Assembly (NCBI GenBank): GCA_034435955.1
Contig: DAOTWA010000062.1
Coordinates: 14,870 to 78,869, forward strand
Reading direction: 5' to 3'
DNA length: 64,000 nt
Source: DAOTWA01 sp034435955
GTDB lineage: Bacteria > Chloroflexota > Anaerolineae > Anaerolineales > Anaerolineaceae
The notes beneath the pieces were generated by a model, which was given only the letters and a program-made list of their open reading frames with translations, made no database searches and was not told the origin of the DNA. Position 1 is the first letter of the stretch; each line of letters begins with the position of its first letter. Of this stretch, positions 26,971 to 35,787 are shown piece after piece. Made by a program: the position numbers and the translations under genes.

Positions 26971-27951
26971 TCACCCTTGCCGCGCCTGACCGAAGATCCA
27001 GCCTTCTATGCGGTGAATGACCTCATCCTCGGGCGGATCCCATTGATTGGGATGCCGCAGAACAGCAATCATCCCCAGCAGTCCGACCGCAGCGTCGAAG
27101 CGGTCCTCGCCGTCGCTGGCAGGTCCGAAGCCATCATAAAGCGCCTCGACCAGCTCTGCGGTTAGGGCGGCGTCATTTTGCTTGGCAAAGGCCAGCAACC
27201 CTGACGCAGCGGCCGCACGCTCGACCTGCACTCGCTTGCCACTGCGCTTTCCCTGACGCGGCGGCATAAAACGTACGCCTGCGCGGCGATAAAACTCCGC
27301 CGGGTAAGTTTCAACGATCGCGATGGCGCCTGGGCGCAGCAGCTCGTGCAGCCGACCGCTGAATGGCCATATGGCAAGCGGCGGATGCCCCGCGCGGAGA
27401 GCCGGCTGGATCACTTTTTGCCAGCCATGGATGGCCGCCTTTCCGACCTGCTGCGCGCCCATGGTCCAGAAGAGCGGCGCTGCGGCGCGGCGGCCGGGGT
27501 AGGCGCGCTCGCAGGCGCGTAGCAAGAAATTCACGCCGGGTGCATCCAGCGCGCGCAGCAGGTGCTTCCTCCGCGCGGCGCCGGGGCGCATGGGATAGAA
27601 AGGGCGGGTCAGACTGATCTCATCCGGCGAAGCCGCGGGCAAAAAGAAGTGTTCCCAGCGGGAGCCCGGTGTGCCCGCGACATCCAGGAAAGCGAGGAAA
27701 TCATCTATTCCGGCTTTTTGCGCGTAGTCAATCGGCAAGCCGATGGGGAAGTCAAAACCCAGCAGAGTAGCACCCCCGCCTGCCTTTTCCTGCAGTCGCG
27801 TCAGCAGGTCTGCAGTATCTCCGGCCGGTTGAGGAGCCTGAACAAGGTAAATGCCACTCTGATCCAATTGCGCCCAAGCCAGCCAACGCTTTGACGCTGT
27901 GATGCTCCAATCAGCGTGCGCGACCAGAGCGGGGAGTTCATTCCGCTTCAT
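26971..27951 (-). CDS. DUF429-like predicted RNase H-fold nuclease
   Basis: 326 residues. Recognisable pieces of the DUF429 (COG2410/COG4923-like) pattern: an early acidic strand VAHADWS, LLGFDFPIGLP, VETYPAEFYR and the C-terminal DGEDRFDAAVGLLG, which together would place acidic residues as in RNase H folds. Biochemical role of the family is not established. The ATG at 27951 (MKRNELP) is chosen because the much longer open frame upstream runs through the neighbouring gene and has no coding look. It follows the AlkZ-related gene by 32 bases on the same strand. Confidence 0.75.
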   Translation of the reverse strand: MKRNELPALVAHADWSITASKRWLAWAQLDQSGIYLVQAPQPAGDTADLLTRLQEKAGGGATLLGFDFPIGLPIDYAQKAGIDDFLAFLDVAGTPGSRWEHFFLPAASPDEISLTRPFYPMRPGAARRKHLLRALDAPGVNFLLRACERAYPGRRAAAPLFWTMGAQQVGKAAIHGWQKVIQPALRAGHPPLAIWPFSGRLHELLRPGAIAIVETYPAEFYRRAGVRFMPPRQGKRSGKRVQVERAAAASGLLAFAKQNDAALTAELVEALYDGFGPASDGEDRFDAAVGLLGMIAVLRHPNQWDPPEDEVIHRIEGWIFGQARQG

Positions 27952-27983
27952 GGCTTGTTTATGACTTGGATCATACGATGAAC

Positions 27984-28841
27984 TCAGACCAGCTCGGCCA
28001 GGGCGTACCATTCGCCGGGCTGGCCTTCCATTTCGATGCCCTCGACCAGAAAATCGCGTTCCACCCAGGCGTGCACCGCGCGTTCGGCCAGGCTGGGTAT
28101 CCAGTGAAACAGTCGCAATAGGTCGGTCATACGCGCCGCCCCAACCGAGCGGAAGTAGCTGCGCACAAGGGCGCGTCGTGCTTCCCATTCGGAAATCGCG
28201 CGGGCCTGTTCCGGCAATTCCGGTAAGTGGCGGGCCACAATCTCGTAGATAAAAGCATATTTCCATGCCCCGACCTCGGCCACCCCCACCGGCAAAATCT
28301 TGAAATCGGCCTGCAGCTCATCCAGGGCGTGGTTGAAGCGTGCATCGCTCTCGCGGCTGGACAGGTGCGCCGCCCGTCGCAGCGAGATTGTGTCCAGCGC
28401 GCCTTCTTTAAGCAGGGCTTCATATACGGATTTTGCTTCCTGGGTCATGCGCCCCTGCTCGTATTGCAGCAAATAATCCTCCTGCGGGTCACCATAATTC
28501 TCGGATAGAGCGTAGAAATTGGGCGCCATGTCCATCGAGATGATGGTATTTCGCCTGCGCAGCACGCGTGCGTAGTACCAGCGCTTCTGTCCGAGCAGTG
28601 AATCCTTCCACCCCCAGGTGACATGGCCGGGATCGTCGTGCTCGTCGGCCACCGGTCGGTCACCGGCTACAGCCGCCCACAAGCTGGGCATAACCACCTC
28701 TTTGATCGGCCAGAAGAAAATAAAGCCGCGCTCGTTGACGAATTCCACCGCCTCCTCCACCGATTGCAGCGCCAGGTGTGGCAGCAAGCGAAAGGTGACA
28801 GCCCGATATTCGTACAAACGTTGCGGTTTTAACTTTGCCAT
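27984..28841 (-). CDS. AlkZ-related winged-helix protein (DNA glycosylase-like)
   Basis: 285 residues. The N-terminus (PQRLYEYRAVTFRLLP), the DSLLGQKRWYYARVLRRR block and the helical C-terminus with LLRLFHWIPSLAERAV recall shortened relatives of the AlkZ/YcaQ (HTH_42) family that carry winged-helix repeats. The QxQ or QxD catalytic motif of true AlkZ/YcaQ is not seen. It may therefore bind DNA without glycosylase activity. A full-length YcaQ-type protein is encoded separately at 55972-57210. Assignment is by motif memory, moderate certainty. Confidence 0.6.
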   Translation of the reverse strand: MAKLKPQRLYEYRAVTFRLLPHLALQSVEEAVEFVNERGFIFFWPIKEVVMPSLWAAVAGDRPVADEHDDPGHVTWGWKDSLLGQKRWYYARVLRRRNTIISMDMAPNFYALSENYGDPQEDYLLQYEQGRMTQEAKSVYEALLKEGALDTISLRRAAHLSSRESDARFNHALDELQADFKILPVGVAEVGAWKYAFIYEIVARHLPELPEQARAISEWEARRALVRSYFRSVGAARMTDLLRLFHWIPSLAERAVHAWVERDFLVEGIEMEGQPGEWYALAELV

Positions 28842-28987
28842 AACCTAACGGTATTGAAAGGGTTCGAAGCTCTTCAGAAGAGTAAAATGGATTTGATTTT
28901 CCCCGCCAGAATCTTACCCTGATAGGCCGGTTTTTAGAAGGGTTGTTCTGGTAATCTAAAAGGGAATGCACATAACAGGGAGCAACG

Positions 28988-30718
28988 ATGAGGCGCATCA
29001 CTTTCGCAGGGCTGATCCTGATCTTCGCCGTCCTGCTGACTGCCTGCAAGAACGCAACCCCCGCCATGGAAAAGGCGACCCTCCCGCCAGCGTCCATTGA
29101 GCATCCATCCCCGACGGCTCCACCTGAAAACGAGGTTTCGAGTGGGCCGGTTGCTGGCGGGAGTGTCGTGATCGGCCTCACCCAGCAGCCGAAGACGCTC
29201 AATCCCCTTCTGGCGACCTCGGCGGTCGAGGATGCGGTGATTTCTTTTGCAGTCGAAGGATTGGTTCAGGTTGACGCCGATGGTGTCTACACGCCTGTGC
29301 TGGCCGAAGCCTTGCCAGAGGTCGGTGATGACGGCCTGACTCTGATCTACCACCTGCGCCATGGGGTGCGATTCTCGAACGGAGATGCATTTACCTGCGA
29401 AGATGTCCAATTTACGCTGGATGCGATCATGAACACCCCGCTTGGCCTGTCGCCCGGCTATTCCGTTATCGACAGCGTTGACTGTCCCGACGCGGACACC
29501 GCGGTGGTAAATCTGGAGCAGGTCTATGCTCCCTATTTGAACCTTTTCCAGTTCATTTTGCCGAAAAAAGCCGGCGACGTATCCGCACCGGAAGACTGGG
29601 ATTTCAACCGCCATCCGCTCGGCACCGGCCCCTGGGTGGTGCGGGAATGGGTGGATGGAGACCATATTACCTTAGCGAAAAATCCCTACTACCGCGAGAC
29701 TGGCAAACCACTGCTCGACAATGTGACCCTCAAATTTTTCCCCGGCGTAATCCAGGGCATCCAGGCTTTAAGCCAAGGTCAGATCAGCGCTCTATGGGGT
29801 CTCAGCGAAGCAGACCTGCCTGCTCTCGCTGCGCTCGCCGATCGGGTGTCCGTAGCTGAAGTTCCTACCGGGGAGAACGAGCTGCTGGTGCTGAACCTGG
29901 CCGATCCGTCGACTGATGCGCCGGCGGACCCGACCAAGGCGCCCCACCCGATCCTCTCTGATGTGCGCATCCGCCGGGCCATCCAGATGGCGATCGATAA
30001 GCAGTCCCTGATCGACCAGTTGTTCGCTGGTATGGGGCGCGTGGGTACTTCCGTGGCGCCTGTGGGTCAATACGCCTGTGATGAACCCCCCAGCTCTTTT
30101 GACCTGGAAGGAGCCAAGAGCTTGCTGGATCAGAGCGGGTGGGTGCCAGGAGCCGATGGCGTTCGCGAAAAGAACGGCGTCCGTTTGAGCCTGTCCATTG
30201 GTACTACAGCCGGTGATGCGCTGCGTGAGCGTTCCGAACAACTGCTGGTCGGTATGCTGAAAGCAGCCGGAATCGAGCTGCGCATCGAGAATTTACCCGC
30301 TCAGGATTTCTTCGCTGACTGGAGCGCGAACAGCGCCCGCAAACACGGGCGCTTCGATATCCTGATGTACACCACTGGCCCGGTTGGCAGCCCCGACCCG
30401 CAGGGCCATCTCACTTCCAATTACCATTCTGCCAGCATTCCAACCGTTGCGAATCAGGGACAGGGCAATAACTTCTCCAGGTACATCAACGCCGATGTGG
30501 ATGCATGGTTAGATCAGGCCAGCCATTCGACCGACCAGGCGCAGCGAAAAAATCTGTTCTGCCAGATTGCCGCTCAAATTAATGCCGATGTTCCCCGCAT
30601 CTTCCTGTACGAGCGTTTGACAATCAGCCCGTACCTGCCGGCGTTACAGAATTATCGCCTTTCTCCCGGTCGTTCAGATTTCAGCTTTGGTTCGCAGGAC
30701 TGGTGGCTGAAACCGTAA
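28988..30718 (+). CDS. ABC-type peptide/solute substrate-binding lipoprotein (SBP family 5)
   Basis: 576 residues. Lipoprotein signal with lipobox LLTAC (Cys20) and a Pro-rich linker, then a DppA/OppA-type fold: GLTQQPKTLNPLL, YHLRHGVRFSNGDAFTCEDV (in part), PLGTGPWVVREW and, near the end, QIAAQINADVPRIFLYER. It captures oligopeptides or similar ligands outside the membrane. No permease or ATPase genes are adjacent; the downstream gene converges, so the transport partners must be elsewhere or the protein works as a sensor or scavenger. RBS GGAGC. Confidence 0.92.
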   Translation: MRRITFAGLILIFAVLLTACKNATPAMEKATLPPASIEHPSPTAPPENEVSSGPVAGGSVVIGLTQQPKTLNPLLATSAVEDAVISFAVEGLVQVDADGVYTPVLAEALPEVGDDGLTLIYHLRHGVRFSNGDAFTCEDVQFTLDAIMNTPLGLSPGYSVIDSVDCPDADTAVVNLEQVYAPYLNLFQFILPKKAGDVSAPEDWDFNRHPLGTGPWVVREWVDGDHITLAKNPYYRETGKPLLDNVTLKFFPGVIQGIQALSQGQISALWGLSEADLPALAALADRVSVAEVPTGENELLVLNLADPSTDAPADPTKAPHPILSDVRIRRAIQMAIDKQSLIDQLFAGMGRVGTSVAPVGQYACDEPPSSFDLEGAKSLLDQSGWVPGADGVREKNGVRLSLSIGTTAGDALRERSEQLLVGMLKAAGIELRIENLPAQDFFADWSANSARKHGRFDILMYTTGPVGSPDPQGHLTSNYHSASIPTVANQGQGNNFSRYINADVDAWLDQASHSTDQAQRKNLFCQIAAQINADVPRIFLYERLTISPYLPALQNYRLSPGRSDFSFGSQDWWLKP

Positions 30719-30725
30719 TCGACGC

Positions 30726-31880
30726 TTAATTCAAACGGTGAAGGATATGGGCGACCATATTCGAGCCGCTTCCGCCTATGTTTTGAGCCATTCCCCAACG
30801 GGCGCCTTCTACCTGCGTCTCTCCACACTCGCCACGCAGTTGCTGCACCACCTCAACGATCTGATAAATGCCCGTGGCACCGACCGGGTGTCCGCGCGCC
30901 TTCAACCCGCCGCGGGTGGCGATCGGGATGCGCCCTTTCAGACCGATCTCTCCTTCCAATGCCAATCTTGGTCCCTGGCCGCGCTCAGCGAAGCCGCATG
31001 ATTCGAGCGATAAGGCAGCCATGATGGTGAAGGCGTCGTGCAGCTCGAAAAGATCAATGTCTTGCGGCCCGATGCCTGCCTGCTCGTAGGCCTGGCGGGC
31101 TGACTTTTCGGCCGCCGATAGCCATAAAGGATCCTTGCGTCCATGCAGGGCCAGACTGTCCGTAGCGGAACCGGATCCAGCAACCACGATGCGCGCGTAG
31201 CCGCGATGGATTGCCTCTGCCGGCACAAGGACGACTGCCGCAGCGCCGTCTCCCATTGGCGAAGCGTCAAAAAGATTGATCGGGTCGCAGATCATATCTG
31301 CGCGCTTGTACGTCTCGGCCTTTAATGGCTCACGGAAACGGGCGAACGGATTATGCATTGCATTCGCGTGGGCGTTGATGGAGAAGGCAGCGAAATCTTC
31401 GTGCTTCCAACCGTATTCGTGCATATAACGGCGCATGGCCAGCGCATTGAGGGCCACGAAAGACAGGCCCATATCCACTTCCCAATCGGCGTCCGCCGCC
31501 GTGGCGAGCTGGGCGGTGATCTCCGCTGTGGGCGAATCGGTCATTTTCTCTACGCCGACCACCAGAGCGCTCTCTACCAATCCGGAGCCAACCGCCATGA
31601 CCCCGCTGCGGAAGGCGGCCGCGCCAGATGAACAGGCCGATTCCAGCTTGTATGCTTCGCTGTAGCGCATCCCGATCCAGTCGGCGATTTGGGCTCCGAG
31701 GTGCTGTTGGTGATTGGCCGAGCCGGACATCATATTCGCGACATAAACCGCATCCACCGACTGCCGGCCTGCGTCGGCCAGAGCGGCCAAGGCAGCCTCG
31801 CCTGCCAGTTCGCGCAACGATTTTTCCCAATGTTCGCCGATGATGGTCTGACCGATGCCAATGACGGCAACTTGGCGCAT
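30726..31880 (-). CDS. Thiolase-family protein (archaeal/SCP-x-type acetyl-CoA acetyltransferase-like)
   Basis: 384 residues. Nucleophile Cys83 in LESACSSGAAAF, His in ELHDAFTI and the C-terminal GGLKARGHPVGATG. The C-terminal catalytic Cys-Gly pair of classical thiolases is not obvious, which matches the SCP-x/archaeal subgroup. That subgroup usually works with a small Zn-ribbon OB-fold protein (DUF35) and HMG-CoA synthase; neither is next to it here. The start at 31880 (MRQVAVIG) has GGGA upstream. It probably acts on acyl-CoA in lipid or isoprenoid metabolism. Direction of the reaction is not known. Confidence 0.88.
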   Translation of the reverse strand: MRQVAVIGIGQTIIGEHWEKSLRELAGEAALAALADAGRQSVDAVYVANMMSGSANHQQHLGAQIADWIGMRYSEAYKLESACSSGAAAFRSGVMAVGSGLVESALVVGVEKMTDSPTAEITAQLATAADADWEVDMGLSFVALNALAMRRYMHEYGWKHEDFAAFSINAHANAMHNPFARFREPLKAETYKRADMICDPINLFDASPMGDGAAAVVLVPAEAIHRGYARIVVAGSGSATDSLALHGRKDPLWLSAAEKSARQAYEQAGIGPQDIDLFELHDAFTIMAALSLESCGFAERGQGPRLALEGEIGLKGRIPIATRGGLKARGHPVGATGIYQIVEVVQQLRGECGETQVEGARWGMAQNIGGSGSNMVAHILHRLN

Positions 31881-32146
31881 AGAATTTCCCTTTCCTTGGT
31901 GAAAGTCTGAGACCATTATACGATTTTGGTCTGTCAGGAGCTATCAGGTTTGGAAAAATCTTCGATCCCGTACAAGGAAAGTATAATGGATGCGGTTTGC
32001 AGTCAGACGGATCGGCGAGTGGCAAACCCTGTCGTTCATCCATTGCGGATGGAGGCGTGAACGGCGCCTGAGATATTTTTTGCCCATACTCGGGTAAATT
32101 TCGGTCTTGCGGTTGACACCAGAACCACAATTGCATCGAGGCGATC

Positions 32147-33907
32147 ATGTTCCATCGAGTGTTTAAACCGTTTCGGCTTTCAGGTCTTGTATTTGTCCTG
32201 ATTCTCTCTGCCTGTACCTCGCATGCGGAGACACTATCGCCAGTGAATACGACGGGCAACGTATCTCAAAATCGTGGGTCAATGACGCAGCCGGCCACCT
32301 CCACACCTTTTCAGCCTTCTTCGTCCGAACCCCAGTCTTCGCCCACACCCCAACCCTCCCTATCTTCCGAGGGAAATCTAATGGTGTGGGTCGATTCGGC
32401 CGTCCCCGGCGTACTGCGCAATGTTCTATCTGGTAAGGCCGGCGTCGCCATGGCCGCCTCGCCGCAAGGTGCGAACCTGCAATTGTTGCCTCAGACGAAG
32501 GACGATCAGGGCTCCGAAGCTCTGCAAGTCATCCAGTGGGTGTATGCGCTGACTGCCCCTTTTAACACGGTTACCGACGGAATAACCTCCTCGGATCTAC
32601 GCGCAGCCTGGCAGGGTCAACCGCCGGAACCGTTTGGCGATTCGCCCATCCTGATGGATTCGTCCACTCTGGCGGTCTTCCGCGCTTTGTGGGGTCAGCC
32701 GGCGGAGGGCGCAGTGGCCGTACTGCCCGCCGACCAGCTTCTGGATTATGCCTGGCAGCATGCGCCCGCCTGGGCGATCCTGCCCTTCGAGGAGCTCGGG
32801 CCGCGCTGGAAGGTGCTGACGGTAGACGGACAGTCGCCGCTGCATCGGGATTTCGATGCGGGAAAATACGCGCTCGCCGCCCGTTTCGTGCTTAAAGGTG
32901 CGCCGGAAGTTGCCGCACGCCTGCAAAACGCGCTGGGTCTCGCGTCGGATGCGGCCATCCTGCCGGCCACCAATCGCGATCCTGGCAAGCTGACCGTTTT
33001 GGTCATGACCGGCGTGACCGCTCTGGTGCGCGCCACCGCTGCAAAGATGGAACAGCGGGGTATCGATTATCCTGCTCAGGATATCGGCGCTTGGCTGCGC
33101 GATGCTGATTTAACGCACATCTCGAATGAGGTCCCTTTTGATCCAAACTGTCCAAAACCGGACCCCCTTCAAGCCACCCTGCAGTTTTGCAGCGATCCCG
33201 CTTACATCAAACTGCTCCAAGACGTGGGCACCGACATTGTCGAGCTGACCGGCAACCACCTCGAAGACTACGGCCCCGATGCCGCGCTCTACACCCTGAA
33301 TTTGTACAAACAGGAAGGCTGGAAAACCTACGGCGGCGGTGCCAATCTTGCGCAGTCGCGTCAGCCTGCCCTGGTGGAGCATAACGGCAATCGTCTTGCA
33401 TTTCTGGGCTGTAATCCGGTCGGGCCCGCCAGCGACTGGGCGACCGATTCGCAGCCTGGTTCGACCCCGTGTGACTTCGCCCTGATGGAATCCCAAATCG
33501 CCGATCTGCGGGCCTCAGGCTATCTGCCCATTGTTACCTTCCAGTACAACGAATACTACCAATTCGCACCTTCTGAAACCCAGGTACGCGACTTCCATGC
33601 CATGGCCAAGGCGGGAGCGGTGATCGTCAGCGGCAGCCAGGCGCATTTTCCTCAGGCGATGGGATTTCTGGGCGACAGTTTCATCCATTATGGTCTGGGT
33701 AATCTCTTTTTCGATCAGATGGATTACCCGGTGGTCGGTACGCGGCGCGAATTCATCGACCGGCACGTGTTTTATGATGGCCGCTACATCGGCACCGAGC
33801 TGCTGACCGCCATGTTGGAAGACTACGCTCGCCCGCGTCCAATGACTCCCGCCGAACGGCAATCCCTGCTGCAGGATGTCTTCGCGGTGAGTGATTGGGC
33901 GCGATAA
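32147..33907 (+). CDS. CapA-like lipoprotein (PgsA/CapA metallophosphatase fold, partly degenerate)
   Basis: 586 residues. Lipobox LSAC (Cys24) and a Ser/Thr/Pro-rich linker to about residue 80. Residues 80-280 form an extra domain of unknown type. The last 300 residues resemble the CapA/PgsA domain: ELTGNHLEDYGPDA, LAFLGCNPVG, GSQAHFPQA and YGLGNLFFDQ. Two metal-loop motifs are altered: the usual GDxMLGR is TGVTALVR and NLE is NEV. CapA proteins take part in poly-gamma-glutamate capsule synthesis; here no capBC genes are near. Activity may differ. The gene for a cyclase-family hydrolase follows 23 bases later. Confidence 0.82.
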   Translation: MFHRVFKPFRLSGLVFVLILSACTSHAETLSPVNTTGNVSQNRGSMTQPATSTPFQPSSSEPQSSPTPQPSLSSEGNLMVWVDSAVPGVLRNVLSGKAGVAMAASPQGANLQLLPQTKDDQGSEALQVIQWVYALTAPFNTVTDGITSSDLRAAWQGQPPEPFGDSPILMDSSTLAVFRALWGQPAEGAVAVLPADQLLDYAWQHAPAWAILPFEELGPRWKVLTVDGQSPLHRDFDAGKYALAARFVLKGAPEVAARLQNALGLASDAAILPATNRDPGKLTVLVMTGVTALVRATAAKMEQRGIDYPAQDIGAWLRDADLTHISNEVPFDPNCPKPDPLQATLQFCSDPAYIKLLQDVGTDIVELTGNHLEDYGPDAALYTLNLYKQEGWKTYGGGANLAQSRQPALVEHNGNRLAFLGCNPVGPASDWATDSQPGSTPCDFALMESQIADLRASGYLPIVTFQYNEYYQFAPSETQVRDFHAMAKAGAVIVSGSQAHFPQAMGFLGDSFIHYGLGNLFFDQMDYPVVGTRREFIDRHVFYDGRYIGTELLTAMLEDYARPRPMTPAERQSLLQDVFAVSDWAR

Positions 33908-33930
33908 TCCTGCCCATGCGGAGATGCAGT

Positions 33931-34566
33931 ATGCAGATTTACGACATATCCCTTACCCTTTCCCCCAATCTGCCTGTCTGGCCGGGAGATCCGGCCTTCC
34001 AGGTTGAGAAAGTTGCCGAGATTGGCAAAGATTCAGATGCCGATGTTTCCGCCCTGTGGATGAGCGCCCATACCGGCACTCACGTTGATGCGCCAGCCCA
34101 TTTTATCGCTGGCGCCGCTACGGTTGAATCTCTCGATTTGAGTGTTCTGGTCGGGAGCGCATTGGTGGTTTCCATACCGGGCGAGGTCAGCCGCATCGAT
34201 GCAGAAACGATCGAAGATTTATTGCCGGCGGCACCACCGCCGCGTGTATTGTTTAAGACTCGCAACTCCCGCCTATGGGAGCAGCAGGTCGCCTCGTTCA
34301 AGCAAGATTTTGTGGCCATTGATGAGAGCGGCGCGAAAGCACTGCTCGAACGCGGCGTTCGCCTGGTTGGCGTGGATTACCTTTCGGTGGCTCCTTTTCG
34401 CGAGGGGAAGCCAACCCACCGGATATTGCTGGGCGCCGGAGTGGTCCTTCTGGAAGGCCTCGATCTTTCGGCGGTCGCTCCCGGGCAATATGATCTGTAC
34501 TGCCTGCCGCTGAAGATTGCAAAAGCGGAAGGTGCGCCTGCGCGGGCAATATTGGTCAAACCATAA
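33931..34566 (+). CDS. Cyclase-family metal-dependent hydrolase (kynurenine formamidase-like)
   Basis: 211 residues. The metal-binding signature HTGTHVDAPAHF (about residues 50-61) is intact and DISLTLSPNLPVWPGDP is the typical start. GVDYLSVAPF and the C-terminal PLKIAKAEGAPARAIL fit the family. Members hydrolyse N-formylkynurenine or isatin, or are of unknown substrate. No tryptophan-degradation genes are near. The start at 33931 has GGAG eight bases upstream. Confidence 0.92.
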   Translation: MQIYDISLTLSPNLPVWPGDPAFQVEKVAEIGKDSDADVSALWMSAHTGTHVDAPAHFIAGAATVESLDLSVLVGSALVVSIPGEVSRIDAETIEDLLPAAPPPRVLFKTRNSRLWEQQVASFKQDFVAIDESGAKALLERGVRLVGVDYLSVAPFREGKPTHRILLGAGVVLLEGLDLSAVAPGQYDLYCLPLKIAKAEGAPARAILVKP

Positions 34567-34580
34567 AAAATGGGTGGCCT

Positions 34581-35357
34581 TCAGTAAGGGGCAATCAGGG
34601 TGTAACCGCCGTCGATCACGATCACCTGACCGCGGATCATCCACGCGTCTGGCGAGCACAGGAAAGCCACCACCCGGGCCACATCCTCCGATGTGACCAT
34701 CCGTCCGGCGGGAGTGGCGGCGGTCAGGCGCTCGAATATTCCCGGGTCGTGCATTGCTCTGAAATGTTGCAACGCATCGGTGGCCACCATTCCGGGTGAG
34801 ACTGCATTGACGACGATGTTGCGCGGCGCCAGTTCGACGGCCAGATAGCGCGTGAGCGCCTCCAGAGCCGCCTTGCTCGCCCCCACCGCAACATAATCCG
34901 GCAGAACCCGCCCCGCTCCAGGACTCGAAATGCTGACAATGGCGCCGCCACCGCGCTTCTCCATTAATGGCACCGCCTTTTGGGCGGCAAACAGCAGTGT
35001 ACGGGCGTTGATATTCATCGTGCCGTCCCAACCGCTGATTTTCTGCTCCATGGCCGGGCGGTTGAAGCCGATGGCTGCGCTGTGCACCAGAATGTCCAGG
35101 CCATCAAAGGCTTCCTCCACCTGGCGAAACAGCCGTTCGAGATCCTCCGGCTTGCCGACGTTGGCCCGTACCACCAACGCACGCCGACCCATACTGCGGA
35201 TCGAATCACCCACTTCATCGGCGGGGGCCTGGTTGTGGACATAATTGATGATTACATCGGCGCCCAGATGGGCCAGGTGCAGGGCAATGGCGCGCCCGAT
35301 ACCGCGCCCTGAACCGGTCACCAGGGCGATTTTACCGGCAAAAGGCTGTCCGTTCAC
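34581..35357 (-). CDS. Short-chain dehydrogenase, FabL-like enoyl-ACP reductase
   Basis: 258 residues. Cofactor loop TGSGRGIGRAI, VRANVGKPEDL, MNINARTLLFAAQ and VGASKAALEALTRYLAVEL. This last block is very close to Bacillus subtilis FabL, an NADPH-dependent enoyl-ACP reductase of the SDR type; the tyrosine of the usual YxxxK is at DYVAVGASK, one turn shifted, as in FabL. The C-terminus DMIRG-like segment (AWMIRGQVIVIDGGYT) agrees. It probably completes the fatty acid elongation cycle. GTG start whose Shine-Dalgarno (GGGGAGG) lies in the end of the DUF309 gene, so the two are coupled. Confidence 0.88.
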   Translation of the reverse strand: MNGQPFAGKIALVTGSGRGIGRAIALHLAHLGADVIINYVHNQAPADEVGDSIRSMGRRALVVRANVGKPEDLERLFRQVEEAFDGLDILVHSAAIGFNRPAMEQKISGWDGTMNINARTLLFAAQKAVPLMEKRGGGAIVSISSPGAGRVLPDYVAVGASKAALEALTRYLAVELAPRNIVVNAVSPGMVATDALQHFRAMHDPGIFERLTAATPAGRMVTSEDVARVVAFLCSPDAWMIRGQVIVIDGGYTLIAPY

Positions 35358-35361
35358 CTCA

Positions 35362-35787
35362 TCACACCTCCCCTGGGTCTACCAGATGGATCGGTCTGAA
35401 CATGGCGGCGTCCAGCTCGCTGATGTGATCGGGTCCGAGGCGTTTTATGGCCGCTTCGATCGCTAGGAAGTCCCGGCGCAGGCTGCCCAGGTCTATCCCG
35501 CGGCAAATGTCTGGGAAAGGTGCCAGCCAGCGCCGGCAGCGCAGCAGCATTTTGCGCGCACCCTCGTAATTCCCGCGCCGGGCGTGGTAATACGCAACGG
35601 CAACTTGCAGAATACCGCGGTAAAGATTGCGCACCGGCCCTGTTTCCTGGCGCCAGGCGTTTTCCAGCTCTTCGTGCGCCTCGAAATAATCCCCGGCGTT
35701 AAATAGTTCGATGCCGCGCAGGGCCAATGGGTGCAGCGGCGCGCGGCATTCCGGGTCATCGATTGCTGCGCTCGTTGAACTGCTCAT
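35362..35787 (-). CDS. DUF309 protein
   Basis: 141 residues. The DUF309 signature is clear: ELFNAGDYFEAHEELENAWR around residues 27-46, then RGILQVAVAYYHARRGN. A helical protein of unknown biochemical role. Its ATG overlaps the stop of the upstream lipoprotein gene by four bases (ATGA) and its end carries the RBS of the FabL-like gene, so it sits in the middle of a translationally coupled three-gene unit. Confidence 0.9.
   Translation of the reverse strand: MSSSTSAAIDDPECRAPLHPLALRGIELFNAGDYFEAHEELENAWRQETGPVRNLYRGILQVAVAYYHARRGNYEGARKMLLRCRRWLAPFPDICRGIDLGSLRRDFLAIEAAIKRLGPDHISELDAAMFRPIHLVDPGEV

Noticed and set aside
26971..28266. Longer version of the DUF429-like gene starting at 28266
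   Set aside because: The extra 105 codons run through the AlkZ-related gene and look like non-coding frame; the ATG at 27951 fits the family start.
31351..32259. 302-codon minus-strand open frame across the thiolase start and CapA start
   Set aside because: Overlaps two genes with clear motifs in other frames; Arg/Ser-rich shadow composition.
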